IMG/VR virus record: IMGVR_UViG_3300006805_000068
Span: 1 to 38,294 of that record
Reading direction: 5' to 3' (one strand)
Source of the DNA: a virus
DNA: 38,294 nt
Shown: positions 29,197 to 37,034 of the stretch, one piece after another
How the letters are laid out: every line of letters starts with the position of its first letter
Numbering within the stretch: position 1 is the stretch's first letter
Notes under the pieces: generated by a model
Databases searched by the model: none
Told to the model about the DNA's origin: nothing
The model's input: the letters and a program-made list of their open reading frames with translations, nothing else
Program-made: the position numbers and the translations under genes

Positions 29197-30213
29197 ATGG
29201 CAAATCTATTTAAAAAAGCAGCAACTTTTACGGACATTCATTTTGGTCTTAAGTCAAACAGTTTACAGCACAATCAAGATTGTGAAAACTTTGTAGATTG
29301 GTTCATCAGTCAAGCTAAGGAACAAGGGTGTGAGACTTGTTTCTTTCTTGGCGACTATAATCACCATCGTGCAAGTATCAATATCCAAACAATGCAGTTT
29401 GGGCTTCGTGCATTGGAGAAACTTAGTGCAAACTTTGATCAAGTATATTTTATTCCGGGCAATCACGATTTATATTATCGTGATCGCAGGGATATCCATT
29501 CCGTTGAGTGGGCTAAACATATTCCCAACGTAACAATCGTAAATGACTGGTTCAATCAAGGAGATGTTGTTATCGCACCGTGGCTAGTTGGTGATGATTA
29601 CAAACGACTTGAAAAGCTTGGCGGCAAGTATATGTTTGGGCATTTTGAATTGCCAAACTTCTATATGAATGCAATGGTTCAAATGCCTGATCACGGTGAA
29701 ATACAAGAAAAACATTTACTTGGCTTTGAAAAAGTATTCAGCGGGCACTTTCATAAGCGTCAAGCCCGCGGTAACGTTTGGTACACCGGCAATGCATTTC
29801 CTCACAACTATGCTGATGCAGGCGATGATGCTAGAGGCATGATGGTACTGACTTGGGGCGAAGAGCCGCAGTTTATTAGCTGGCCCGATCAACCTAAATT
29901 TCGTGTGTACAAGTTGAGTAATATTCTAGAGAATCCAGCCAAATTACTATTACCTGACAGTCATATTCGTGTACACTTAGACATTGACATATCTTACGAA
30001 GAAGCAAACTTCATTCGTGAAAAATTCATTCCAGAACATAAACTCAGAGAAATGGCTCTAATACCAATGAAGCTAGATCAAGTTTCACAAGACTTGTCGC
30101 CCGGCGAACTAAAATTTGAAAGTGTAGATCAGATCATTATGGATCAGATTGGTGCAATTGAAAGCGAATTTTACGATCAAAAGATATTGTTAGATATTTA
30201 CAGGAATCTATGA
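29197..30213 (+). CDS. gp47: recombination nuclease gp47 (Mre11/SbcD-type metallophosphoesterase)
   Basis: This is the nuclease subunit of the gp46/gp47 complex, which resects DNA ends for recombination-dependent replication. The length of 338 is almost identical to T4 gp47 (339). The metal-binding motifs of the calcineurin-like family are all visible: D13-x-H15, G52-D53, G88-N-H-D91, G148-H149 and G183-H-F-H186. The stop overlaps the next start by four bases (ATGA), giving translational coupling to the dioxygenase-like gene and on to gp46. Its own promoter lies directly upstream. All catalytic residues appear intact. Confidence 0.95.
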   Translation: MANLFKKAATFTDIHFGLKSNSLQHNQDCENFVDWFISQAKEQGCETCFFLGDYNHHRASINIQTMQFGLRALEKLSANFDQVYFIPGNHDLYYRDRRDIHSVEWAKHIPNVTIVNDWFNQGDVVIAPWLVGDDYKRLEKLGGKYMFGHFELPNFYMNAMVQMPDHGEIQEKHLLGFEKVFSGHFHKRQARGNVWYTGNAFPHNYADAGDDARGMMVLTWGEEPQFISWPDQPKFRVYKLSNILENPAKLLLPDSHIRVHLDIDISYEEANFIREKFIPEHKLREMALIPMKLDQVSQDLSPGELKFESVDQIIMDQIGAIESEFYDQKILLDIYRNL

Positions 30214-30794
30214 TAGGAGATTTTCAAACTTCACCTAAGTGGACACATAAGCCAGTACAAATAGATAATCTAACTAATATTCAAGATGAACTAAAACTAG
30301 CTTTGTACACAATAGTTCCCGCATTTGATTCAATGCCTCCGGCATTTACATTTGTATGGCGAAAAGATATAGAACCGCTAGTTCCTATTTATTGTGAGTT
30401 CTTGAAATCAATAGACCTATTTGACAAATGGAATTATTCTGCATTTATATCTACTAATGCTAACATATCGTTTCCTATTCATGTAGATAGTACTGAATGG
30501 GAAACTAGGTGTTATGGTTTAAATATTCCAGTACTCAATTGTGAAGGTACTTACACTATTTTCTATGATGCAGAAATTAAAGATTCGTTGATTGCAGATG
30601 AAGCTGACCCAACTAATTCGTACAGAATAATTAAAGAAAATACTATTCCAACTATAATAGGAAAACTTGAATCTTCACAGCCCGCTTGGGTAAATATCAG
30701 TGTACCGCATGCGCCGTTCAGTACACACAGCAAACCCAGAGCAATTTTTTCATCTAGATTTACCCCAGAACTTCACGAATTACTGTACAAATGA
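30210..30794 (+). CDS. 2OG-Fe(II)-dioxygenase-like / double-stranded beta-helix protein
   Basis: The 194-residue product lies between gp47 and gp46 with ATGA overlaps on both sides. It has the layout of a small jelly-roll oxygenase: H91-x-D93 in ISFPIHVDS, then RCYGLNIPVLNCEGTYTIFY, and a distal His and Arg in SVPHAPFSTHSKPRAIFSSR (H167 or H173, R177 or R183). This resembles aspartyl-hydroxylase-type phage proteins, where HxD...H binds iron and the Arg binds 2-oxoglutarate. The fold assignment is inference from these motifs; activity and substrate are unknown, and it could be a catalytically silent family member. The tight overlaps suggest it is made in step with the recombination nuclease. 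Confidence 0.6.
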   Translation: MIGDFQTSPKWTHKPVQIDNLTNIQDELKLALYTIVPAFDSMPPAFTFVWRKDIEPLVPIYCEFLKSIDLFDKWNYSAFISTNANISFPIHVDSTEWETRCYGLNIPVLNCEGTYTIFYDAEIKDSLIADEADPTNSYRIIKENTIPTIIGKLESSQPAWVNISVPHAPFSTHSKPRAIFSSRFTPELHELLYK

Positions 30795-32554
30795 TTATAC
30801 TAAAAAATATTACCCTGAAAAATTTCCTTTCAATTGGCGCAGTAACCCAAGCAGTTGATTTTGACAGAAAAGACCTCACACTAATTTTAGGAGAGAATTT
30901 AGACTTAGGTGGTGACGGTGCCCGCAATGGTACAGGCAAGACCAGTTTGATTCAAGGGCTTAGTTATGTTTTGTTTGGTGTCCCAATCAATAGTATCCGC
31001 AAAGATAATCTAGTCAATCGTACAAATGGTAAAGCCATGCTGGTTACGCTTGATTTCAGCGTTAACGGAATTGAATACAAGATCGTGCGCGGTCGTAAAC
31101 CTAACGTACTTAAGTTTTATATTGATAATACTGAACAGATTATCAAAGATGATGCTCAGGGTGATAGCAGAGAAACACAGATGGCTATTGAACGTGTGTT
31201 AAACATGAGCAGCGATATGTTTAAGCACATAATCGCATTGAATACGTATAGCGAACCGTTTCTTGCACTTAGAGCCAATGACCAGCGTAATATCATTGAG
31301 CAATTGCTTGGTATCACTTTGTTAAGTGAGAAAGCTGACGGTATCAAAGAGTTAATCCGCACTACCAAAGAGCAAGTACAGCAAGAAGAATACAGAGTAA
31401 AAGCAGTTGAAGAAGCCAACAAACGTATCACTGAACAGATTGATAGTTTAAAGCGCAGACAAAAACTGTGGGTTCAAAAGAAACAAGAAGATGATACCAA
31501 GCTGTTAAATCAATGGTATGAGTTACGTCAGCTTGATATTGCTATTGAATTGCAAACGCACAAAGACTTAACTTCATACAATCAGTTAGTCAGAGACAGA
31601 GCCGACGTTAAAAAAATGTTAACTCGTGCTGAAACAGATTATGAAAAAGAAAGTAAGGTTGTTACCAAGCTTGAAAAAGAAATTGAACTGCTTAAGAAAC
31701 ATGAATGTTATGCCTGCGGTCAATCAATTCATGACACTAGGCACGAAGAAGTTTTAGATTCAAAAGTAAAATCACTGCAAGAAGCAGCTTTGCAGTGTGT
31801 AACTACTAGTGGCGAAATACAAACTCTAACACAAGCATTGAATGAACTAGGTATTCCGGGTCCTATCCCAAGTTGTTTTTATGATACTGAACAACAAGCA
31901 TTTGACCATGCCAGTAAGATGGCTAGTTTAGAACAACAAATTAAAAATAGAGCGGATGATGTTGATCCATACTCAGAACAAATTACTGAAATGGAAAGTC
32001 ATGCCCTTCAAGAAACTAACTTTGAAGTAATCAATCAACTTACTAGAACAATGGATCATCAAAAGTTCTTGTTGGATTTGCTGACTAGCAAAGATAGTTT
32101 TGTTCGTAAGAAAATCATTGATCAAAATCTGTCATACTTGAATGCACGATTGACTCATTATCTTGACAAGATTGGGTTACCTCATCAAGTTATATTCTTA
32201 AATGACTTGTCAGTACAAATTACTGAACTTGGCAGAGACTTAGACTTTGATAATCTATCAAGAGGTGAGCGCAATCGGTTGATTTTAGGCTTGAGTTTTG
32301 CGTTCCGTGATGTTTGGGAAAGCTTATACACACCTATCAATACTCTATTCATTGACGAGTTAATTGACTCAGGACTTGATTCAATGGGGGTTGAAAATAG
32401 TATTGCAATCCTAAAAGATATGAGCCGCCGTAGAGAAAAATCTATTTGGCTTGTTAGTCATAGAGAAGAACTTGCAGGACGAGTACCTAGCGTACTTAAA
32501 GTAGTAAAAGAAAACGGTTTCACATCGTACAACACAGCAGTAGATATAGAATAA
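30791..32554 (+). CDS. gp46: recombination ATPase gp46 (Rad50/SbcC-type)
   Basis: This is the ATPase partner of gp47 in DNA-end processing. Visible features are Walker A (GARNGTGKTS, residues 43-52), a long coiled-coil middle (about 190-300 and 320-440), a zinc hook C306-Y-A-C309, the ABC signature LSRGERNRLILG near 487, Walker B LFIDELIDSGLD near 519, and the His-switch SH near 555. The 587-residue length is close to T4 gp46 (560). The start overlaps the preceding stop (ATGA). All ATPase motifs are intact, so an active SMC-like enzyme is expected. Confidence 0.95.
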   Translation: MIILKNITLKNFLSIGAVTQAVDFDRKDLTLILGENLDLGGDGARNGTGKTSLIQGLSYVLFGVPINSIRKDNLVNRTNGKAMLVTLDFSVNGIEYKIVRGRKPNVLKFYIDNTEQIIKDDAQGDSRETQMAIERVLNMSSDMFKHIIALNTYSEPFLALRANDQRNIIEQLLGITLLSEKADGIKELIRTTKEQVQQEEYRVKAVEEANKRITEQIDSLKRRQKLWVQKKQEDDTKLLNQWYELRQLDIAIELQTHKDLTSYNQLVRDRADVKKMLTRAETDYEKESKVVTKLEKEIELLKKHECYACGQSIHDTRHEEVLDSKVKSLQEAALQCVTTSGEIQTLTQALNELGIPGPIPSCFYDTEQQAFDHASKMASLEQQIKNRADDVDPYSEQITEMESHALQETNFEVINQLTRTMDHQKFLLDLLTSKDSFVRKKIIDQNLSYLNARLTHYLDKIGLPHQVIFLNDLSVQITELGRDLDFDNLSRGERNRLILGLSFAFRDVWESLYTPINTLFIDELIDSGLDSMGVENSIAILKDMSRRREKSIWLVSHREELAGRVPSVLKVVKENGFTSYNTAVDIE

Positions 32555-32572
32555 ATTTAAAGTAGTTTTACA

Positions 32573-33142
32573 ATGATAAGTAGAAACATGTCATCTCCAA
32601 GCAAGAACAAAGGATCAGGGTTTGAAAGAGAAATTGCAAAATTTCTCAGCGAAACCTATAACGAAAGCTTTATTAGAGCACCCGGATCAGGTGCTTATGT
32701 GGGCGGTAAAAATCAAAGTCGCACACAGTTCTTGCATGAGGGACAAATCCGAAGCTTTAAAGGGGATATCGTCCCCGGACAAAGTTTTTCAAAAATGAAC
32801 ATAGAATGCAAGTTCTATGCAGATTTCCCGTTTCACTTGTTATTGTCAGGCGAAAGTAAGATAATAGATGCTTGGATTGAGCAACTATTAGATGTAGCTG
32901 AAACAGACGACCTAAACTTATTATTCATGAAGTTTAATAGAAAAGGTCGTTATGTTGCAGTGCAATGCAAATTGACCTGGATCACTGATAATTTTTTCTT
33001 CTATGGAAGTAAAAAGCACGGTGACTGGTACATCATGGAATTTGATTCATTTTTTAAGAACAACCAACACCTAGTTAAAACATATTCAGGCTCCCCAGAC
33101 ACCACGTCAAATAATATTATCACTATTAATACAAACACTTAA
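32573..33142 (+). CDS. PDDEXK nuclease, Holliday-junction-resolvase-like
   Basis: The 189-residue product (or 184 from the second ATG at 32588; neither start has a clear ribosome site) has the PDDEXK core in order: FEREIAKFL with E18 or E20, RAPGSGAYVGG, GDIV with D65, and IECK with E78 and K80. This resembles archaeal Hjc-type and other small resolvases or restriction-like nucleases. It follows gp46 by 18 bases and is last in the plus-strand recombination cluster, which fits a role in resolving or trimming recombination intermediates, although T4 uses the unrelated gp49 for that. The C-terminal 20 residues are Ser/Thr/Asn-rich and probably disordered. The exact substrate is unknown. Confidence 0.75.
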   Translation: MISRNMSSPSKNKGSGFEREIAKFLSETYNESFIRAPGSGAYVGGKNQSRTQFLHEGQIRSFKGDIVPGQSFSKMNIECKFYADFPFHLLLSGESKIIDAWIEQLLDVAETDDLNLLFMKFNRKGRYVAVQCKLTWITDNFFFYGSKKHGDWYIMEFDSFFKNNQHLVKTYSGSPDTTSNNIITINTNT

Positions 33143-33159
33143 ACAACCAGCAGTAGAAA

Positions 33160-33665
33160 CACACAATTAGTTTGGTCGGGGATGCTCGACCCTCCTTGAG
33201 TCAGCCGAGGTAAGGCTCGTTGCCGACGGATTCTGGAGAAAGCCTGAGCGATACTTTATTGTATCGGCGTTAATAACTCAGGGAATACCGACAGGGCAAT
33301 CGAGCAATGAGCGAACCCTGAATGAGTCTATATAATACTTTGTCTTGAAAAATATAGAACATGCGTTGCTGAAAGAGTAGGAACATTCCAATTCTGCCTT
33401 TCAACTACAGTCCCAGCAAACTTTACAGAGCAACCGGTAGCAGATAATAGGAACACACTAGCGTGTATAATACCTAATTATTTGGGGAACAGACAACAAA
33501 GGCGGACGGGCAGGGCAAGTCTAAATTTTGGTAGTGCTAATTTAGCACTACCATGGCTTCTAAGCGGCAATGTAGTTAAACTTCAACAACATATAATTAA
33601 ATAAAGTCCTTAGAAGTATGAGCAATGCGAATACTTCTTAAGGAAGATGACTGAAGGTCATCTAG
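33160..33665. ncRNA. candidate large structured RNA between convergent genes
   Basis: The 566 bases between the PDDEXK gene stop and the gp51-like stop carry no convincing ORF on either strand. Inverted repeats include CCTGAG/CTCAGG (33243-33248, 33277-33282) enclosing CGATAC/GTATCG; long-range GCTCGA/TCGAGC (33184-33189, 33300-33305), an alternative to the local GGTCG/CGACC hairpin; GAAAG/CTTTC (33371-33402); an 11-bp hairpin at 33529-33553; a 12-bp hairpin at 33608-33643; and a 7-bp hairpin at 33645-33663. AACTACA (33405-33411) can pair with TGTAGTT (33571-33577). GAGCAATGAGCGA (33302-33314) is nearly repeated as GAGCAATGCGA in a hairpin loop (33620-33630). Bases 33171-33320 contain 80 G/C of 150, high for this AT-rich genome. 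Size and setting recall GOLLD and ROOL phage RNAs, but no consensus was compared. The strand cannot be decided. Confidence 0.45.
33608..33643 (-). terminator. 12-bp hairpin, possible terminator of the gp26/gp51 transcript
   Basis: The arms CCTTAGAAGTAT and ATACTTCTTAAGG pair with one bulged base around an 11-base loop. On the minus strand the hairpin is followed by ACTTTATTTAATT, a loose U-rich tract. It lies about 65 bases beyond the gp51-like stop. It may instead be one helix of the structured RNA; the long loop and broken U-tract make termination uncertain. Confidence 0.3.
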
Positions 33666-33708
33666 TAATGATAAGCTTACCCGTTGAATATTATTGAGAT
33701 ATTAAAGA

Positions 33709-33885
33709 TTAGAAGAATGGCATTTGTGTTTTCTTAGTAGTTTCTAAGTTCTCTTCGATGATCTCATTTGCTGACGTTATCTCGTCCGGGCTCATGTTTA
33801 ATACATCTACGTAACTTATACCACCGCGCATATACCAAGCTATTCTTTGTGCGTTCTTTTTGATAGCTTTGGTGTCTCTCTCCAT
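33709..33885 (-). CDS. small gp51-like tail/baseplate assembly protein, likely also made as a gp26 frameshift extension
   Basis: From the ATG at 33885 the frame encodes 58 residues: MERDTKAIKKNAQRIAWYMR, then GGISYVDVLNMSPDEI and a C-terminus ETTKKTQMPFF. Small proteins of this form (WYMRGG or WHMRG early, PFF or PLL at the end) follow gp26 in many T4-like phages and are usually named gp51, a hub assembly factor. T4 gp51 itself is far longer (249), so the name is by position and recollection. The same frame is open 18 codons further upstream (RLRLLYLDSPGITKLVEG) to a slippery heptamer at the end of gp26, so an extended version fused to gp26 is expected. Ribosome-site support for the internal ATG is weak. 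A late tail-assembly role is inferred. Confidence 0.6.
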   Translation of the reverse strand: MERDTKAIKKNAQRIAWYMRGGISYVDVLNMSPDEITSANEIIEENLETTKKTQMPFF

Positions 33886-33932
33886 GCCTTCAACCAGCTT
33901 CGTTATACCCGGAGAGTCCAGGTATAGAAGCC

Positions 33933-34763
33933 TTAGCCGAAAAAATCGCTTACATTCAATGTAAACACTTGATCGTATTCATGAGTGCAGCTTGCACATG
34001 TGATATGCAATGGCTTTGTTTGAGTTGATTCTCTTAGTGAGACACTGCGATTTTTGATTGTTTCAAACACCCGCTTGTCTGTATTTTGTAAGAAATCAAG
34101 AATGTATTCTTTTTCAGTTACACGAGTTTCCGGAGTCTCAATATATTCTACGGTGCTTGCTAACACTTGAATAGTTGAGATTGAAATGACTTTTAGAACT
34201 TCAGAAATTTTAGCATCTTTTTCAGTTCCGTTTTCCATTGCGTTTAAGTTCATCATTAGCTTTTGAATTTCAAACTGTTTGATTGAATTGTCAGTGACTT
34301 CTTTGTAGTTTAATGCTCTGAATTTGATCTTTAAGTCATTTAATTCAGTTACATTTACATAGTCACCAGGTACGAAATTGTTCAGTATGATACTAAGATT
34401 GACACCATATTTACCTTCTTCTTCGCACTTTGGGCATGTGGTTTCAATCTCCATTTCACCACCGTTAGTTGCCATTCTGATTGCAACTAAGATTGCATCT
34501 AAGTCAGTACTGCTTATTGCCCATGGGTTCTTGATTGCAGGAATACAGCTTTTGATAATATCAGCAACTGCGCTGCCGTTGTACAAGCTATCTGGTGTTT
34601 TGCTAGTAATCTCATCAATTGCTGTCATTGGAAAAACAGGAAGCTCACCGGTTTCTGGCATTACCAGTACGGATTGATCGTATCCCACACCTTTGCTAGG
34701 TAATTTTAGATAGACGCCGGGTCTGCGAAAATATTGTTTTAATGGGTTATGTTCAATGGTCAT
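33933..34763 (-). CDS. gp26: baseplate hub assembly protein gp26
   Basis: The 276-residue product shows the T4 gp26 family pattern: YLKLPSKGVGYD near the start, then ELPVFPMTAIDEITSKTPDS, LYNGSAVADIIKSCIPAIKN, PW, and a DLDAILVAIRMATNGGEMEI block. It has two Cys pairs, CPKC near 110 and CASC near 256, which together could bind zinc. It is longer than T4 gp26 (208). The ATG has a good AGGAG site. The C-terminus FFG is encoded by the slippery sequence that leads into the gp51-like frame. The gene is divergent from the tape-measure genes, with a shared promoter region of 70 bases. A tail-assembly chaperone role is plausible from this setting; in T4 it is described as a hub component or assembly factor. 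Confidence 0.88.
   Translation of the reverse strand: MTIEHNPLKQYFRRPGVYLKLPSKGVGYDQSVLVMPETGELPVFPMTAIDEITSKTPDSLYNGSAVADIIKSCIPAIKNPWAISSTDLDAILVAIRMATNGGEMEIETTCPKCEEEGKYGVNLSIILNNFVPGDYVNVTELNDLKIKFRALNYKEVTDNSIKQFEIQKLMMNLNAMENGTEKDAKISEVLKVISISTIQVLASTVEYIETPETRVTEKEYILDFLQNTDKRVFETIKNRSVSLRESTQTKPLHITCASCTHEYDQVFTLNVSDFFG
33939..33945 (-). promoter_or_regulatory. -1 programmed frameshift site T TTT TTC
   Basis: Near the end of gp26 the codons are GAT TTT TTC GGC TAA, so the heptamer T TTT TTC is in the correct phase (X XXY YYZ) for a -1 slip, two codons before the stop. Slipping continues with CGG CTA AGG in the frame of the gp51-like gene and adds 76 residues, giving a fusion of about 351 residues. 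The arrangement parallels G/GT tail chaperones of other phages. I cannot confirm a downstream stimulatory structure by eye. Confidence 0.6.
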
Positions 34764-34795
34764 GCAAATTTCTCCTAATTATGGGTTTTAAAAAC

Positions 34796-34803
34796 GCTAA
34801 ATA
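34796..34803 (+). promoter_or_regulatory. late-promoter-like box GCTAAATA for tape-measure genes
   Basis: GCTAAATATATT lies 30 bases before the ATG at 34834. CTAAATA is close to the T4 TATAAATA box and to the variant boxes reported upstream of late genes in T4-like cyanophages. No Shine-Dalgarno is visible before the gene. It is one half of a near-palindrome with the minus-strand box at 34814-34821. Confidence 0.5.
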
Positions 34804-34813
34804 TATTACAACA

Positions 34814-34821
34814 TATTTAGT
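34814..34821 (-). promoter_or_regulatory. late-promoter-like box ACTAAATA for gp26
   Basis: On the minus strand the bases read ACTAAATATG, about 50 bases before the gp26 ATG. With the plus-strand box it makes an inverted repeat centred near 34808, so the two polymerases would face one another and start almost at the same place. Confidence 0.5.
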
Positions 34822-34833
34822 TGCCAAAAACAC

Positions 34834-37032
34834 ATGCCTACAAATTCATCATTTGATGCTAATGAAATGACCGAACAGCAAATCCGTGATCTTGCCGAAA
34901 GACTTACGGAATCAGCTGGCGCCATACGCGGTGGCAGTTCAAGATTGGGCGGGGCATTAGGAGATTTAGCAAACAGTCAAACTGACTCTGCGAACAGATT
35001 ATATGAAGTCAGTCGTGGCCTTGTTGGGATGGGTCAAGGCTCTATCCAGTTTATCAAAGCAGCAGCGGACGGTAGTTCCAAACTAGACAAGTATGGCGCT
35101 GGTATTGAAACTGCATTTGATGGATTAGGCGATGTGGTTTCTGCGTTCGGCCCAGTTGGAATGGTTATTGGTGCCTTAATTAAAGCTGTTGGTACGGTAG
35201 CTAAAACTGTAGCTGAACGTGATCAAATTTATCTTGATGCATATGATTCATTAGCTGAATTTAACGGTGCAACTGGGTTTACTGCGGATGAGTTTAGAAC
35301 CCGCGCACTTAGCTTGTTACTAGGTGATAAATCACTTGATAAATTGATCAAGCCAATGACAGGGCTTGGTACAGATATTATGGCTTTGGGTGCTACTGCA
35401 GGTGATGCCCAAAAGAAATTTATAGATATTGCTGATATATCAGTAGAGACTAGAGCGCAATATAGCCGATTGGGTATTAATCAAGAACAATTAGCTGAAA
35501 TGCAAGCTGATTATGTTAAAACAATGGCAAGATCAGGGGCATTGCGTTCAGTAGGTGACAAGAACTTACAAAAAGAATCATTAAAATATGCTGACAGTTT
35601 GATTGCGCAAGCTGCTCTGTCTGGTATGTCAATTGCTCAGCAAAAAGATGCTAACGAAGCAGCTCTTAATGATTATAGATTTCAAGCTACACTAAGAGAA
35701 GCTTACAATAACAAGCAAGATGACGTTGCAAAACGTATGGTTTCTGTTGAAAAGCGGTTTGCTGGACTATTTGGAGATCCAAAATTAAGTGAAGGTATCA
35801 GAGAATTTCTTTCTGATGGCGTTGGCAATGTAACTGAAGGCGGCAGGGCATTACGTGCGATATCCGGTGATGCTATAGGTGAATGGACTCGGCAGTACAA
35901 AGCTGGACAACTTGGTGAAGATGAATACCTATCACTTATAAGAGATCAGTATAAAAAATTCATTGATCTAAATGGCGGTACACTTAAAGCTAATGAAGAA
36001 CTTCAACGCACCTACGGAATAAGCGCACAAACACTCGCTGCATTAGGAAAAGCATTAGGTGAAGGTACCAAAGATCAAACTAAACAAGATATTGAAGATA
36101 GAAAAAACTTAAAAACTGATAAACTTCTTGAAGCTCGTAATGCTAATTTAGATGCGTCCTCTGCAACACAAAAAGCATTTGACGCCTTCATTAATTTAAT
36201 AAGCGGACCTATCAACACTGTATTTGTTGCTGTGCTGCATGGATTACAAGCATTAGCTGAGGGTTTTGTTAGTGTATTGGCTAGACTAGGAATAATTCCA
36301 GAAGAAATGGAATTTGCATTTAAGTCAAGAGATGAACTAGATAAACTTACAAAAAATTATACAGAAAAAATAGCTACCCTGTCAAAAGAACTTTCAGCTA
36401 ATCCAATGGCTGGGTATATGATTACTGAAGGACCAGATGCAGGGACTACTTATGGTGCTGCTGATGAAAAACGAATAGATGATTTAAAACGTCGGCTAGA
36501 AATGGTTGAACGCCTATCAAAATTAAAAGCTGGTATGAGTGGAGGAACGGCACCGGTGGCACCTACAGCAGCACCACCAGCTGCAACTTCGGGGACTAGA
36601 CAAGCAGCACCTAGTACCGCTTCAACTTTTGGAAAACCTACAAACACACCTGCTCCTAATGCTCAACAGTATGCAAAAGGCGGAATCACCGGCGGATCAA
36701 CTTCAGGTCACGTTGGTTTGATGCATGGGATGGAAGCAGTTGTTCCCCTACCAGACGGCAAATCTATTCCAGTTAATATTAACATTCCTCAATTAACTGA
36801 AAAGTTGATTAATCCTTTATTGGATACCGGTAATTTAGCTAGCCTAATTGAACGATACACTAATGCTCTTACTCAAGCAAAACCAACAGTTACACAAGCT
36901 GCTATCATGCAAGAAGCAACAACTAACTTTAGTTTTACTAAATCAATTTCTGACAGTTTAGACACTCTTTTAGATGGAATGAAAAAGAATACTGATTTAC
37001 AAAGTGAATTATTACACTATGTTAAGAGATAA
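34834..37032 (+). CDS. tape-measure-type tail protein (first of two)
   Basis: The 732-residue product is mainly helical. It has a hydrophobic stretch near 97-125 (FGPVGMVIGALIKAVGTVAK), a second near 455-485 (INTVFVAVLHGLQALAEGF), and a Pro/Ala/Thr-rich linker near 570-610. A C-terminal block GGITGGSTSGHVGLMHGMEA, then VVPLPDGKSIPV, is typical of tape-measure proteins. Tape measures fix tail length and are handled by chaperones such as gp26/gp51, which lie divergently next door. The gene starts 30 bases after a late box, and 2 bases separate its stop from the next start. Part of it resembles the next gene. In T4 the counterpart would be gp29 (590 aa); equivalence is inferred, not seen as a clear match. 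Confidence 0.7.
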   Translation: MPTNSSFDANEMTEQQIRDLAERLTESAGAIRGGSSRLGGALGDLANSQTDSANRLYEVSRGLVGMGQGSIQFIKAAADGSSKLDKYGAGIETAFDGLGDVVSAFGPVGMVIGALIKAVGTVAKTVAERDQIYLDAYDSLAEFNGATGFTADEFRTRALSLLLGDKSLDKLIKPMTGLGTDIMALGATAGDAQKKFIDIADISVETRAQYSRLGINQEQLAEMQADYVKTMARSGALRSVGDKNLQKESLKYADSLIAQAALSGMSIAQQKDANEAALNDYRFQATLREAYNNKQDDVAKRMVSVEKRFAGLFGDPKLSEGIREFLSDGVGNVTEGGRALRAISGDAIGEWTRQYKAGQLGEDEYLSLIRDQYKKFIDLNGGTLKANEELQRTYGISAQTLAALGKALGEGTKDQTKQDIEDRKNLKTDKLLEARNANLDASSATQKAFDAFINLISGPINTVFVAVLHGLQALAEGFVSVLARLGIIPEEMEFAFKSRDELDKLTKNYTEKIATLSKELSANPMAGYMITEGPDAGTTYGAADEKRIDDLKRRLEMVERLSKLKAGMSGGTAPVAPTAAPPAATSGTRQAAPSTASTFGKPTNTPAPNAQQYAKGGITGGSTSGHVGLMHGMEAVVPLPDGKSIPVNINIPQLTEKLINPLLDTGNLASLIERYTNALTQAKPTVTQAAIMQEATTNFSFTKSISDSLDTLLDGMKKNTDLQSELLHYVKR

Positions 37033-37034
37033 CT

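Noticed and set aside
33529-33553. 11-bp perfect hairpin as a rho-independent terminator
   Set aside because: Neither strand has a U-tract after the stem; it fits better as a helix of the structured RNA.
33302-33630. CRISPR-like or attachment-site repeat (GAGCAATG copies)
   Set aside because: Only two short imperfect copies 300 bases apart, with no regular spacing and no integrase nearby.
33160-33665. tRNA, tmRNA or group I intron
   Set aside because: No cloverleaf with a GTTCRA-type T-loop, no tmRNA-like ends or tag ORF, and no recognisable intron core; the flanking genes are both complete, so nothing is interrupted.
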